NCBI GenBank assembly: GCA_938028845.1
Contig: CALIZJ010000166.1
Span: 1-17,752 of the forward strand
Direction of reading: 5' to 3'
DNA length: 17,752 nt
From: an uncultured Blautia sp.
GTDB taxonomy: Bacteria; Bacillota; Clostridia; Lachnospirales; Lachnospiraceae
The position numbers and the translations under genes were made by a program. How positions within the stretch are numbered: position 1 is the stretch's first letter; the number at the start of each line of letters is the position of its first letter. Shown piece by piece: positions 1 to 7,937 of this stretch. The notes beneath the pieces are model-generated. The model did no database searches. It saw only the letters and a list, made by a program, of their open reading frames with translations, and was not told where the DNA came from.

Positions 1-194
1 AGATCCGAGGTAATAGAGATATCCTCAGATAAACGCACACCTGGGAGCTTTGTAGGATGTTCTCTTTTTTCCGAAAGCATCTTTACTTCATCCTTAAGCG
101 CAGACCAAAGAGTCACTTCATTTCCATTATTATGCAGCAGTACGGCAAGGGCGCTGCCCCAGCTTCCTGCCCCAAGTATACTGATTTTTGCCAT
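1..194 (-). CDS. gpsA: NAD(P)H-dependent glycerol-3-phosphate dehydrogenase, N-terminal fragment cut by the window edge
   Basis: Only the first 64 codons lie in the window; the gene continues off the left edge. The protein starts MAKISILGAGSWGSALA, the Rossmann nucleotide-binding loop (G8, G10, G13) typical of GpsA, followed by LHNNGNEVTLWS and the KLPGVRLSEDI segment expected near residue 55. The family reduces dihydroxyacetone phosphate to sn-glycerol 3-phosphate in the cytosol. A GAGGTGA ribosome site lies about 7 bases before the ATG. plsY ends 15 bases upstream on the same strand, so GpsA product and its consumer PlsY are made from one operon. The identification is strong despite the truncation. 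Confidence 0.93.
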   Translation of the reverse strand, partial: MAKISILGAGSWGSALAVLLHNNGNEVTLWSALKDEVKMLSEKREHPTKLPGVRLSEDISITSD

Positions 195-209
195 ACGATC
201 GTCACCTCG

Positions 210-860
210 TTATTCCTTTTTCGCTTTTTTCCCCAGATAAACCTTGCTCTCTGTTCCCTTGAAAAGCCGCTGGATATTCGTCCTGTGCTTAAACAAGGCC
301 AGGGCGGTCAAAGCAGCCATAACAAGATACAGCTCCGTCATATGGGCTTTATCCATACCGTAAGACCCCATCTGCCCGAACAGGATCACCAGCACAAAAG
401 CTGATAAATAGGCGGTGACGGAACAAAGAGACACATAATGAGTGGTAAAAAACAATCCAAAAAATATCACCGCGCAGATAAGGAACACCCGCCAGTCAAA
501 TGCAATGACCAGCCCAACTGACGCAGCCACGCCCTTTCCCCCTTTAAAATTTAGATAGAAAGGGAAATTATGCCCGAGTATACATCCCGCCGCCCCGTAA
601 AGGCTTAACAGAGGCAGGATATCTCCATAGCTGTCCCGAAACAAAGCTCTTACGATCACTATCGCAATGATACACTTTAGGCAGTCCCCAAGGAGCGTCA
701 AAGCTCCAGCCTTTCTGCCAAAAGTCCGAAGCGCATTGGTCGTACCAGCGTTTCCGCTCCCATGCTCCCGTATATCCGTCTTATGCATTCTGCCAATGAT
801 GTAAGAAGTTTGGAAAAGCCCGCATACATAGCCAATCGCCAAGCAAATCAATCTTTCCAT
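210..860 (-). CDS. plsY: Glycerol-3-phosphate 1-O-acyltransferase PlsY
   Basis: A 216-residue polytopic membrane protein, normal length for PlsY, with about five hydrophobic segments. It transfers acyl groups from acyl-phosphate to glycerol 3-phosphate, giving lysophosphatidate, the first step of phospholipid synthesis. The three family motifs are visible: GSGNAGTTNALR near residue 35, GHNFPFYLNFKGGKGVA near 97-113, and HRTNIQRLFKGTE near 192-204. The ATG lies 7 bases after the der stop and has only a weak AGAAGG site inside the der 3' end, so translation may be coupled to der. gpsA follows 15 bases downstream. Confidence 0.96.
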   Translation of the reverse strand: MERLICLAIGYVCGLFQTSYIIGRMHKTDIREHGSGNAGTTNALRTFGRKAGALTLLGDCLKCIIAIVIVRALFRDSYGDILPLLSLYGAAGCILGHNFPFYLNFKGGKGVAASVGLVIAFDWRVFLICAVIFFGLFFTTHYVSLCSVTAYLSAFVLVILFGQMGSYGMDKAHMTELYLVMAALTALALFKHRTNIQRLFKGTESKVYLGKKAKKE

Positions 861-867
861 AATCTTT

Positions 868-2193
868 TCAACCCTTCTCCCCGCGTTCCCGGATAATAAA
901 TTTCAGCGGAGTTCCGCGAAAACCGAAAGCATCGCGGATCTTATTTTCTATATATCTTGTATACGAAAAATGCATCAGCTCTTTATCGTTTACAAAAATC
1001 ACAAAAGTAGGCGGACGCACAGAAACCTGTGTCATATAAAAGATTTTAAGCCTCTTTCCTTTATCTGAAGGGGGCTGCTGCATAGCCACAGCTTCAGAAA
1101 GGATTTCATTAAGTACGCCTGTCTGTACTCGCAGCGTCTGGTTTTCCACCACCGCATCGATGGTCTCGAACAGTTTCGGGATTCTCTGTCCTGTTTTGGC
1201 AGAAATAAAGATCAGCTCCGCATAAGGCATATATGCCAGAGTTTCCCGGATCTTATTTGTAAACTTATAAATGGTCTTATCATTTTTTTCGATGGCATCC
1301 CATTTATTCACCGCAACGATGACGCCCTTGCCGTTTTCATGGGCAATTCCCGCGATCTTTGCATCCTGCTCAGTGACGCCCTCCGTGGCATCGATAAGGA
1401 TCACCACGATATGCGCCCGCTCCACAGCAGTAACTGTGCGGATCACGCTGTACCGTTCGATTTCTTCCTTTACCTTGCCTTTTCGCCGAAGTCCTGCCGT
1501 ATCAATAAACAGGTATTCTTTTCCCTCCCAGGTAACTCTGGCATCCACTGCATCCCGGGTAGTTCCCGCTATATCTGAAACAATCACCCGGTCCTCTCCC
1601 AGGAGCCGGTTTATAAGGGAAGATTTTCCTACATTAGGTTTTCCCACGATCGCAATCTTCGGGATTTCATCCTCTTCCTCCTGCGTGGTATCTTCCGGGA
1701 ATTCTTTTACGATCTCATCCAGCATATCCCCAAGGCCCATACGGTTCGCCGCCGAGATAGGAATCGGCTCCCCGATCCCCAGGTTATAAAATTCGTAGAC
1801 ATCCATCATGAACTTCTGCATACTGTCTACTTTATTTACCACCAGGACCACCGGTTTCTGGCTGCGCCGCAGCATATCCGCCACCTTAGCGTCAGAATCC
1901 ACAAGCCCCTGGCGCACATCGGTAATAAAAACGATCACATCCGCCGTATCAATGGCGATCTGCGCCTGCTCTCTCATCTGAGAAAGGATAATATCGCCGC
2001 TGTCCGGCTCGATTCCGCCGGTATCAATTAAAGTAAATGTCTTGTCAAGCCACGTTACGTCTGCATAAATCCTGTCCCGCGTCACGCCGGGAGTGTCCTG
2101 CACAATAGATATCTTACTTCCCGCCAGCGCATTAAACAGTGTGGATTTACCAACGTTCGGCCTGCCCACTATCGCCACTACTGGTTTGCTCAT
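868..2193 (-). CDS. der: Ribosome-assembly GTPase Der (EngA), two tandem G domains
   Basis: A 441-residue essential GTPase of 50S subunit maturation. Two G domains are seen in series. The first has GRPNVGKST at residues 10-18, DTGG and NKVD; the second has GKPNVGKSS near 183, DTAGL and NKWD. A C-terminal KH-like domain follows, ending RERGEKG. The frame is open further upstream, but the ATG at 2193 is preferred. It follows an AAAGGAGAC site and begins MSKPVVAIVGRPN, as family members do. This start lies inside the upstream DUF512 gene, overlapping its 3' end by 47 bases. plsY follows 7 bases after the stop. Length and motifs are complete. Confidence 0.97.
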   Translation of the reverse strand: MSKPVVAIVGRPNVGKSTLFNALAGSKISIVQDTPGVTRDRIYADVTWLDKTFTLIDTGGIEPDSGDIILSQMREQAQIAIDTADVIVFITDVRQGLVDSDAKVADMLRRSQKPVVLVVNKVDSMQKFMMDVYEFYNLGIGEPIPISAANRMGLGDMLDEIVKEFPEDTTQEEEDEIPKIAIVGKPNVGKSSLINRLLGEDRVIVSDIAGTTRDAVDARVTWEGKEYLFIDTAGLRRKGKVKEEIERYSVIRTVTAVERAHIVVILIDATEGVTEQDAKIAGIAHENGKGVIVAVNKWDAIEKNDKTIYKFTNKIRETLAYMPYAELIFISAKTGQRIPKLFETIDAVVENQTLRVQTGVLNEILSEAVAMQQPPSDKGKRLKIFYMTQVSVRPPTFVIFVNDKELMHFSYTRYIENKIRDAFGFRGTPLKFIIRERGEKG

Positions 2194-3538
2194 ACATTTG
2201 TCTCCTTTTATGAATCTTCTCTCCAGGTGCCTCAAGAACTGCCTGGACCAGGTCCTCGCCGCCCTCGTCCACTACAACCACCTGAACGTTCAATGCTTCG
2301 GACAATTCCCTTACAGATACATCATCAAGGAATACATCCTCGCCGCTTCTTAACATGTTGCACGGGAGCAGAAGCTTTTCCCCAAGCTCCCTGCCTTTTA
2401 GCTGCCGGATCAGGTCCTCTCCGGTGAGCAGCCCGGATACCGTGATCTGCTCTCCGAAAAATACATTGGTAATGGGAATCACTTCCACATCCACCTGCGG
2501 ATATTTTTCCCGGATCATTGCCATATGTTTTTCAAGGAAGGGCGCCGCCAGCTTTCCGGTCGCTGCCGCTGCCCGGATCTTTCTGCCGTCGCCTGTTCTA
2601 TGTTCCAGCGCCTCTTTTACTTCTGTCTGCAAAAGGCGCAGCATCCCCACTCCGTTTTCCAACTGAGGATATCCATCGTAATTTTCTTCCGGAGGCAGTT
2701 CTCTTCCCGCAAGGATGTACCACTCGTCAGAAGCATGGACAAAATGTATGCCGTGCTCCTTTAACATCTTCTCCTGCCATCTGTGGATCTGGTCCAGAAC
2801 TGTATTCGCATCCTCCCTGGTAAACGCCTGTAAAGGATACAACCCTTCCCGGTATTTTGTCAAGCCCACCGGCACTACAGATACACTTTCCAGGACAGGA
2901 ACGTAAACGGAAAGTTTCTCAAGGCTGTATTCCAGTTCCTCCCCATCATTGATCCCCTTGCACAGAACGATCTGCCCGTTCATGGTAATGCCTGCCTCAT
3001 AAAGGCGGTCCACCTTTAAAAGAGCCTCACCAGCAAAGCGGTTATGGAGCATTTCACAGCGAAGGGCAGGATTCATCGCCTGAAAAGAAATATTAATGGG
3101 GGAGAGGTGATAATGGATGATCCTGTCAATATCATGCTGGCTCATATTAGTCAGGGTCACGTAGTTTCCCTGAAGAAAAGAAAGCCTGGAATCATCATCC
3201 TTAAAATACAGTGTATCACGCATCCCCGGCGGCATCTGGTCGATAAAGCAGAAAATGCAGCGATTGGAGCAGGAACGGTACTCGTCCATAAGGCCGTTTT
3301 CAAAATCCAGCCCCAGGTCTTCGTCGTAATCCTTCTCTACCTCAAGCTCCCATTCTTCCCCGTTTTTCTTTTCTATTAAAAGAGTGACCAGCTCATCCTC
3401 CGTGAGATAGCGGTAGTCAAAAATATCTTCTATCTCTTTCCCATTTACAGACAGCAGTACGTCCCCTTTTTCAAGTTCAAGCTCCTCTGCAATACTGCCT
3501 TTTTGCACACAGGATATGATATGCTTTTTGTTTTTCAT
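2147..3538 (-). CDS. DUF512 family radical-SAM-like iron-sulfur protein with N-terminal PDZ-like domain
   Basis: A 463-residue protein of a widespread family in anaerobic Firmicutes whose reaction is not known to me. The first 75 residues are PDZ-like, with VQKGSIAEELELEKGD and LLSVNGKEI. A C90-x3-C94-x2-C97 cluster follows in EYRSCSNRCIFCF, then the family signature QMPPGMRDTLYFKDDDSRLSF and GNYVTLTNM. This pattern is that of a radical-SAM [4Fe-4S] site. The C-terminal half, from about residue 270, is the DUF512 region. The ATG at 3538 has a GAGG site 6 bases away. Upstream in-frame ATGs fall in or before the candidate -10 box, which argues against them. It is the first gene of the unit with der, plsY and gpsA. 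The last 15 residues are encoded inside der. Confidence 0.9.
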   Translation of the reverse strand: MKNKKHIISCVQKGSIAEELELEKGDVLLSVNGKEIEDIFDYRYLTEDELVTLLIEKKNGEEWELEVEKDYDEDLGLDFENGLMDEYRSCSNRCIFCFIDQMPPGMRDTLYFKDDDSRLSFLQGNYVTLTNMSQHDIDRIIHYHLSPINISFQAMNPALRCEMLHNRFAGEALLKVDRLYEAGITMNGQIVLCKGINDGEELEYSLEKLSVYVPVLESVSVVPVGLTKYREGLYPLQAFTREDANTVLDQIHRWQEKMLKEHGIHFVHASDEWYILAGRELPPEENYDGYPQLENGVGMLRLLQTEVKEALEHRTGDGRKIRAAAATGKLAAPFLEKHMAMIREKYPQVDVEVIPITNVFFGEQITVSGLLTGEDLIRQLKGRELGEKLLLPCNMLRSGEDVFLDDVSVRELSEALNVQVVVVDEGGEDLVQAVLEAPGEKIHKRRQMYEQTSSGDSGQAERW

Positions 3539-3551
3539 TCTAATCCTCGAT

Positions 3552-3593
3552 TCCCTTTTTATCGTTACCGGGTATGACATGTCCCTTTTTATC
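3552..3593 (-). repeat. Pair of 12-bp direct repeats in the leader of the DUF512 operon
   Basis: The minus-strand sequence GATAAAAAGGGA occurs twice, at 3582-3593 and 3552-3563, 30 bases apart. The first copy sits at about the predicted transcription start and the second just before the ribosome site. The copies are identical. Function is unknown: a regulator site, a leader duplication or chance are all possible. Confidence 0.55.
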
Positions 3594-3599
3594 TTTTCT

Positions 3600-3628
3600 A
3601 TCATACCAATTTCACAGGTAAAAAGCAA
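3600..3628 (-). promoter_or_regulatory. Candidate promoter for the DUF512-der-plsY-gpsA operon
   Basis: TTGCTT (3623-3628), a 17-base spacer and TATGAT (3600-3605), read on the minus strand, resemble a sigma-A promoter with a weak -35. Transcription would begin about 55 bases before the ATG at 3538. It lies back to back with the prs promoter, and the two -35 boxes are only about 8 bases apart. Confidence 0.5.
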
Positions 3629-3636
3629 TAAATTCC

Positions 3637-3665
3637 TTGACGGGATTTAGGGCAAATGTTATAAC
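3637..3665 (+). promoter_or_regulatory. Promoter of prs
   Basis: TTGACG (3637-3642), a 17-base spacer and TATAAC (3660-3665) each match the sigma-A consensus at five of six positions. Transcription would begin near 3672, giving a leader of about 60 bases before the prs ATG at 3733. Confidence 0.75.
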
Positions 3666-3732
3666 TATCATTAGAGTAACATCTGCCGGAGCAATTATAT
3701 GGCAGATGATTAGAATACTTAGGAGGAAAATT

Positions 3733-4905
3733 ATGCCGAATATTGAATTGCTGGAGAAGTCTCTGCCAGTCGCCCCGATCCGCATTGCCGCATTGGCAGG
3801 ATGCCGGGATTTAGCCGAGGAGGTTGACAGAAAACTTGTCAGATTCCGTAAGGAGCTTGTTTCCAAAAAGAAATTGAGTATTATCCCCCAGGGATACAGT
3901 GAAAAATCCTTTCTCATCGAATGTTCCTGTCCCCGTTTTGGCACCGGCGAAGGAAAAGGCTATATCCGGGAGTCTGTCCGCGGTACAGACCTTTATATCA
4001 TGGTTGACATCACCAATTACAGCCTTACTTATACCGTCTGCGGCCACGAAAACCATATGTCCCCGGACAACCACTATCAGGATCTGAAAAGGATCATTTC
4101 CGCTGCTACCGGAAAAGCACACAGAATCAATGTGATCATGCCATTCCTTTACGAAGGCCGTCAGCACAGACGTTCTAAGAGAGAATCTCTGGACTGCGCC
4201 CTTGCCCTTAAGGAATTAAGTGATATGGGCGTTTCCAATATCATCACCTTTGACGCACACGACCCACGTGTACAGAACTCCATTCCGCTGAACGGATTTG
4301 ATAACTTTTTCCCCACATACCAGTTCCTGAAAGCGCTGGTCAGAAACGTACCGGATTTCAAACCGGACAATGACCACCTGATGATCATCAGCCCGGATGA
4401 AGGCGCTATGTCAAGAGCCGTTTATTTTTCTAATATTCTCGGCGTAGACATGGGTATGTTTTATAAAAGAAGGGACTATTCCACCATCGTAAACGGCAAA
4501 AATCCCATTGTCGCCCATGAATTCCTTGGCGATTCTGTAGAAGGAAAGGACGTCGTTATCATCGACGATATGATTTCCTCCGGTGAAAGTATGCTGGATG
4601 TGGCCAAACAGATCAAGGAACGTAAGGCCAACCGCGTATTCATCTGTACTACCTACGGCCTGTTTACCGACGGTCTGGATAAATTTGACGAATATTACGA
4701 GAAGGGCTGGCTGGACAAGGTGATCACCACAAACTTAAATTACCGTACTCCTGAACTTCTCACCAAACCATACTATATTGAGGCAAACATGAGCAAATAC
4801 CTGGCAAGCATCATCGACATCATCAATCACGATGTCTCTGTAGAAAAGGTACGTTCCAGCAATGAAAAGATCATGAACCTGATCAAACAGGTAAATGGCA
4901 ATTAA
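3733..4905 (+). CDS. prs: Ribose-phosphate pyrophosphokinase, long divergent form
   Basis: A 390-residue PRPP synthetase-like protein; classical bacterial Prs has about 315 residues. PRPP feeds purine, pyrimidine, histidine and tryptophan synthesis. Diagnostic parts are RGTDLYIMVD (83-92), the catalytic-flap-like PFLYEGRQHRRSKRES (137-152), FDAHDPRVQN (173-182) for metal and ATP binding, and DVVIIDDMISSGES (273-286) for the PRPP loop. The loop has SSGES where classical enzymes have a TGGT-like sequence. Extra length lies mainly at the N-terminus (about 50 residues) and the C-terminus. An AGGAGG site 6 bases before the ATG at 3733 fixes the start, although the frame is open upstream. It is the only plus-strand gene here, with its own promoter and terminator. 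Catalytic activity is inferred. Confidence 0.85.
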   Translation: MPNIELLEKSLPVAPIRIAALAGCRDLAEEVDRKLVRFRKELVSKKKLSIIPQGYSEKSFLIECSCPRFGTGEGKGYIRESVRGTDLYIMVDITNYSLTYTVCGHENHMSPDNHYQDLKRIISAATGKAHRINVIMPFLYEGRQHRRSKRESLDCALALKELSDMGVSNIITFDAHDPRVQNSIPLNGFDNFFPTYQFLKALVRNVPDFKPDNDHLMIISPDEGAMSRAVYFSNILGVDMGMFYKRRDYSTIVNGKNPIVAHEFLGDSVEGKDVVIIDDMISSGESMLDVAKQIKERKANRVFICTTYGLFTDGLDKFDEYYEKGWLDKVITTNLNYRTPELLTKPYYIEANMSKYLASIIDIINHDVSVEKVRSSNEKIMNLIKQVNGN

Positions 4906-4910
4906 AACAA

Positions 4911-4949
4911 AATGTGGTATCGACTGACAGGATCGGTACCACATTTTTT
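4911..4949. terminator. Bidirectional intrinsic terminator between prs and pgeF
   Basis: AATGTGGTATCG (4911-4922) pairs with CGGTACCACATT (4934-4945) across an 11-base loop, with one G-U pair. It is followed by TTTTTT on the plus strand and by TTTTGTTTT on the minus strand. It sits between two convergent genes, 5 bases after the prs stop and about 12 bases past the pgeF stop. Confidence 0.9.
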
Positions 4950-4960
4950 ATAAACACTTT

Positions 4961-5821
4961 TTATTTTTCTTCGTTTTTCAATCCTAAAAAAGCACCCAGA
5001 TTTCCCCGTTTTCCTTTAGACGCCCTGTGAGAGAACAAAAACTCAGGATTACAGCAGGTACAGATCCCAGGCATAAAGATCCGTTCTTTCCTGATCCCGC
5101 TCTCTAAAAGGATGATACGGTTTGCTTCCCATAAATTTAACTGGTATTTCCCTTGTCCTTTGGGATAAAAGAGCCCATCCCAGTATTTTTTTTCAAAAGC
5201 TCTGCAAAACTCTTCTATCACATCCCCGCTTACCTCATAGCACTCCTGGCAGATAGACGGACCGATGCCGCAGCAAATATCCTCCGGCTTTGAACCGTAT
5301 TCTTCTCTCATTTTCTCCACCGTCACCCTGCCCATATGCCCCACAGTTCCCCTCCATCCGGAATGAGAAAGGCCAATGGCTCTTTTTACAGGGTCCACAA
5401 AATATAGGGGCACGCAGTCCGCATAAAAAGTAGCAAGGATCACGCCCGGAACATTTGTCACCATACCGTCGATATCCTTATAAGGGCGGGGCTTTGTGAT
5501 CCCGTTTCCCCGGTCCTCATAGGTGACTACGCGGACATTTGTGGTATGGGTCTGGTCAGAAGTTACAATATCTTCCGGGGAAAATCCCATAGCGGCCGAA
5601 ATCCTCCGGTAGTTTTCCCGGACGTCTTCCTCTCTGTCTCCCCTTGTAAAACTTAAATTCATAGTCCCATAGATCCCCTGGCTCACTCCCCCAAGGCGGG
5701 TGCTGAACCCGTGGATCAGCCCGGGAATCTCTTCCAGCGCCTGCCAGGTAAGAAAAGTCACTCCCTTTTCTTCTCTGACAAGCATATGGGGGGAATCTTC
5801 ATCCTGCCATTTTATTTCCAT
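4961..5821 (-). CDS. pgeF: PgeF/YfiH-family copper-oxidoreductase-fold (LACC1-like) protein
   Basis: A 286-residue protein of the YfiH/PgeF/LACC1 family. Members have been described as purine-nucleoside-acting enzymes and, in E. coli, as a peptidoglycan editing factor. The metal and active-site residues are in place: H92 in SDQTHTTNV, C136 in YADCVPLYF and H153 in LSHSGWRGTVGHM. The N-terminal signature GLIHGFSTRLGGVS (34-47) and a C-terminal CTCCNPEFLFSHR are also present. The ATG at 5821 has AGGAGG 5 bases upstream; a longer frame runs into yraN but has no ribosome site. It is the last gene of the rplS cluster, 32 bases after yraN. The in vivo substrate cannot be told from sequence. Confidence 0.92.
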   Translation of the reverse strand: MEIKWQDEDSPHMLVREEKGVTFLTWQALEEIPGLIHGFSTRLGGVSQGIYGTMNLSFTRGDREEDVRENYRRISAAMGFSPEDIVTSDQTHTTNVRVVTYEDRGNGITKPRPYKDIDGMVTNVPGVILATFYADCVPLYFVDPVKRAIGLSHSGWRGTVGHMGRVTVEKMREEYGSKPEDICCGIGPSICQECYEVSGDVIEEFCRAFEKKYWDGLFYPKGQGKYQLNLWEANRIILLESGIRKERIFMPGICTCCNPEFLFSHRASKGKRGNLGAFLGLKNEEK

Positions 5822-5853
5822 TTTTCCTCCTTTTCGGGACAGGCCCGCACTTT

Positions 5854-6207
5854 TCATCTGCAAAAATCAAATGCATTTTTCACCCAGCAAGGCTTATCCT
5901 TTTCAAAGCCTACCACATCAAATCTGCAGGGAATATCCAGCCTATGAAAATGAGTTGCCAGATATTGTTCTGCCACTTTGCTGATGATTTTTTGCTTATT
6001 TTTATCCACTGCCTCCCAGGCGCTTCCCGCATTGGCAGAAAAGCGGTATTTCACTTCCACAAAGACAAGGCATCTGCCGTCCTTGGCTATAATATCCACC
6101 TCTCCCAGTCTGCAGCGGTAGTTTCTTTCTTTGATAAAAAGGCCCTGTTTTTCTAAAAACAGAGCCGCCTGTTCCTCGTAATATCCGCCCAATTTTCGTT
6201 TATTCAT
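5854..6207 (-). CDS. yraN: YraN family (UPF0102) endonuclease-like protein
   Basis: A 117-residue protein with the restriction-endonuclease-like core of UPF0102: E11 in YEEQAALFL, RNYRCRLGEVDIIAKDG (D38) and the LVFVEVKYR segment (E51, K53), forming a PD-(D/E)xK-like site. The cellular role of the family is poorly defined; a link to DNA repair or processing has been proposed. The start is uncertain. The ATG at 6207 gives MNKRKLGG, the usual family N-terminus, but has no clear ribosome site. A GTG five codons earlier (6222) is directly preceded by AAAGG, too close to act well. rnhB lies about 110 bases upstream and pgeF 32 bases downstream, the usual company of this gene. Confidence 0.9.
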   Translation of the reverse strand: MNKRKLGGYYEEQAALFLEKQGLFIKERNYRCRLGEVDIIAKDGRCLVFVEVKYRFSANAGSAWEAVDKNKQKIISKVAEQYLATHFHRLDIPCRFDVVGFEKDKPCWVKNAFDFCR

Positions 6208-6318
6208 ACAGCCAGACGGCACCCTTTCTTCTTTTTAATGTCGGTATCTTTCGTATACATCTGCTAAAAAAACGAGTCTCTCAGAAAGCGCCTGCCTTAA
6301 GGCATTTCCCAAAACAGT
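6208..6318 (-). other. Intergenic gap between rnhB and yraN
   Basis: It contains the 12-bp palindrome TGCCTTAAGGCA (6293-6304) shortly after the rnhB stop and, further along on the minus strand, GTTTTTTTAG. No clean stem sits directly before the T-run, so I do not call a terminator. No promoter stands out. Confidence 0.5.
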
Positions 6319-7074
6319 CTATAAAAAATTCTTGATAAAGGTCTTCCTGTGAATAGGGCATGGACCATATTTCTTCAGAGCCTGGATATGTGCCTCTGAT
6401 CCATAGCCTTTATTAGATGCAAAATCATATCCCGGAAATTCCCGGTCATACTCCACCATCATTCGGTCTCTGGTGACTTTTGCCACGATACTCGCCGCTG
6501 CAATGGAAACACTTTTCCCATCTCCTTTGATGATCGGCACCTGGGGAATCGTAACCTCAGGTATCGTAACCGCATCATTCAGCAAAACCTGGGGCGTTAT
6601 CTCAAGGCGTCCGATCGCCTGCCGCATAGCTTCATAGGTGGCCTGAAGGATGTTGATCTCGTCGATACGGGCAGGAGTCACCACTCCCGTTCCCACAGCC
6701 ACCGCTTTTTCAAGGATGACCTGGCAAAGCTCTTCTCTTTTGGCAGCGGTCAGTTTTTTCGAATCGTTCAGATAGAGGATGTCGCAGTCACGGGGCAGAA
6801 TAACCGCACAGGCCACTACCGGCCCTGCAAGGGGGCCTCTTCCCACCTCATCGATTCCGCACAGATATCCCAAATGTTCGTACCTGTGCTCGTACTCTTT
6901 CATTTTTTCTATTCGCTGCCGCTCTTTTTTCAGGGCTTCCTCTTTTTTCTGCATTTGCTCAAGAAGCTTTTTTACTCCGCTTCTTTCATCTGTTCCATAC
7001 TTCTGCAAAAGCTCTGCATAATCACAAAGTTCTGCCTGCTGGATCTCTTCTTTAATCTCTTTTATCGTTTTCAT
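6319..7074 (-). CDS. rnhB: Ribonuclease HII
   Basis: A 251-residue enzyme that cuts RNA in RNA-DNA hybrids and removes misincorporated ribonucleotides from DNA. The four acidic catalytic residues are seen: D75 and E76 in GIDEVGRGPLAG, D167 in LLNDAVTIP and D185 in IIKGDGKS. SIAAASIVAKVTRD and NKGYGSEAH follow as expected. The first 70 residues are charged and helical (coiled-coil-like), an extension common in Firmicutes RNase HII. The ATG at 7074 is chosen because AGAAGG lies 8 bases upstream; a GTG at 7083 is the alternative. The start overlaps the end of ylqF by 23 bases, which suggests coupled translation. A small repeat, TIPEVTIPQ, lies in the loop before D185. Confidence 0.96.
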   Translation of the reverse strand: MKTIKEIKEEIQQAELCDYAELLQKYGTDERSGVKKLLEQMQKKEEALKKERQRIEKMKEYEHRYEHLGYLCGIDEVGRGPLAGPVVACAVILPRDCDILYLNDSKKLTAAKREELCQVILEKAVAVGTGVVTPARIDEINILQATYEAMRQAIGRLEITPQVLLNDAVTIPEVTIPQVPIIKGDGKSVSIAAASIVAKVTRDRMMVEYDREFPGYDFASNKGYGSEAHIQALKKYGPCPIHRKTFIKNFL

Positions 7075-7930
7075 CTTCTGCACCTTCTAAAGCAGCCCAT
7101 TCCAAACTGATCCTTCCAAGCTTTCCTCCCCGGAAATCGTCGAAAAGAATCCGGGCAGCTTTGGCGTAATCCAGTTCCTCGCCTTTTTTCAGGCACCCCC
7201 GCGCCCTTGCGATCTCTTCCAAAACCTCAACAGCCGGCTTTTCTTCATCTGCGCCATAACGGTCCTTTAAGGCGCCTTTATAACGGGTTTTCACATAGTC
7301 GATCAGTTTAAGGGAAAGCTCTTCCAGATTTAAAATATCATCCTTAACCGACCCCACCAGGGCAAGGCGTACGCCCACTTCCTGGTCTTCAAACTTAGGC
7401 CAGAGAATACCCGGGGTATCTAAAAGCTCCACGCCTTTATTCAGGCGGATCCACTGTTTTCCCTTGGTCACGCCAGGCTTGTTTCCCGTTTTCGTGCATG
7501 CCTTTCCTGCAAAAGAATTAATAAAGGTGGATTTCCCTACATTGGGAATTCCCACTACCATAGCACGGATGGGCCGGTTCTTGATCCCCCGTTTTCTGTC
7601 CCGCTCTATCTTTTCCCGACAGGCCTCCTGTATGGTATTCTGGATAGTCTTCATGCCGGTTCCTTTTCTGGAGTCCACCTGCACAACGAAAAAACCTTTT
7701 TTCTGGAAATACTCCCTCCAGCCTTCATTCTGCCTTTCGTCTGCCAGATCCGCCTTATTTAAAAGGATCAGCCTGGATTTGTTTCTTCCCAGTTCATCTA
7801 TATCCGGGTTTCTGCTGGAAAGAGGCACCCGGGCATCCACCAGCTCAATGATAATATCAATAAGCTTGATATCCTCCTGCATCTGCCTCTTTGCCTTTGT
7901 CATATGGCCTGGATACCACTGTACATTCAT
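7052..7930 (-). CDS. rbgA: Ribosome biogenesis GTPase RbgA (YlqF)
   Basis: A 292-residue circularly permuted GTPase needed for late 50S assembly (uL16 incorporation in Bacillus). The permuted motif order is visible: G4 NKAD at 58-61 comes before G1 GIPNVGKS at 127-134 and G3 DTPG at 171-174. The N-terminal VQWYPGHMTKAKRQM is the family signature, and a C-terminal helical domain follows G3. The ATG at 7930 gives the usual MNVQWYPGHM. A TTG two codons earlier is possible but less likely. The gene starts 7 bases after the lepB stop, and its end overlaps rnhB. The rplS-lepB-ylqF-rnhB order is well known in Firmicutes. Confidence 0.96.
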   Translation of the reverse strand: MNVQWYPGHMTKAKRQMQEDIKLIDIIIELVDARVPLSSRNPDIDELGRNKSRLILLNKADLADERQNEGWREYFQKKGFFVVQVDSRKGTGMKTIQNTIQEACREKIERDRKRGIKNRPIRAMVVGIPNVGKSTFINSFAGKACTKTGNKPGVTKGKQWIRLNKGVELLDTPGILWPKFEDQEVGVRLALVGSVKDDILNLEELSLKLIDYVKTRYKGALKDRYGADEEKPAVEVLEEIARARGCLKKGEELDYAKAARILFDDFRGGKLGRISLEWAALEGAEDENDKRD

Positions 7931-7937
7931 AGTCAAC

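Noticed and set aside
1271..1789. 172-codon plus-strand frame opposite der
   Set aside because: Ser/Thr/Ile-rich translation with no domain; it mirrors the codons of the conserved der gene on the other strand.
6241..6318. Intrinsic terminator after rnhB
   Set aside because: The palindrome TGCCTTAAGGCA and a T-run both exist but are separated by about 25 bases without a clean stem next to the T-run.
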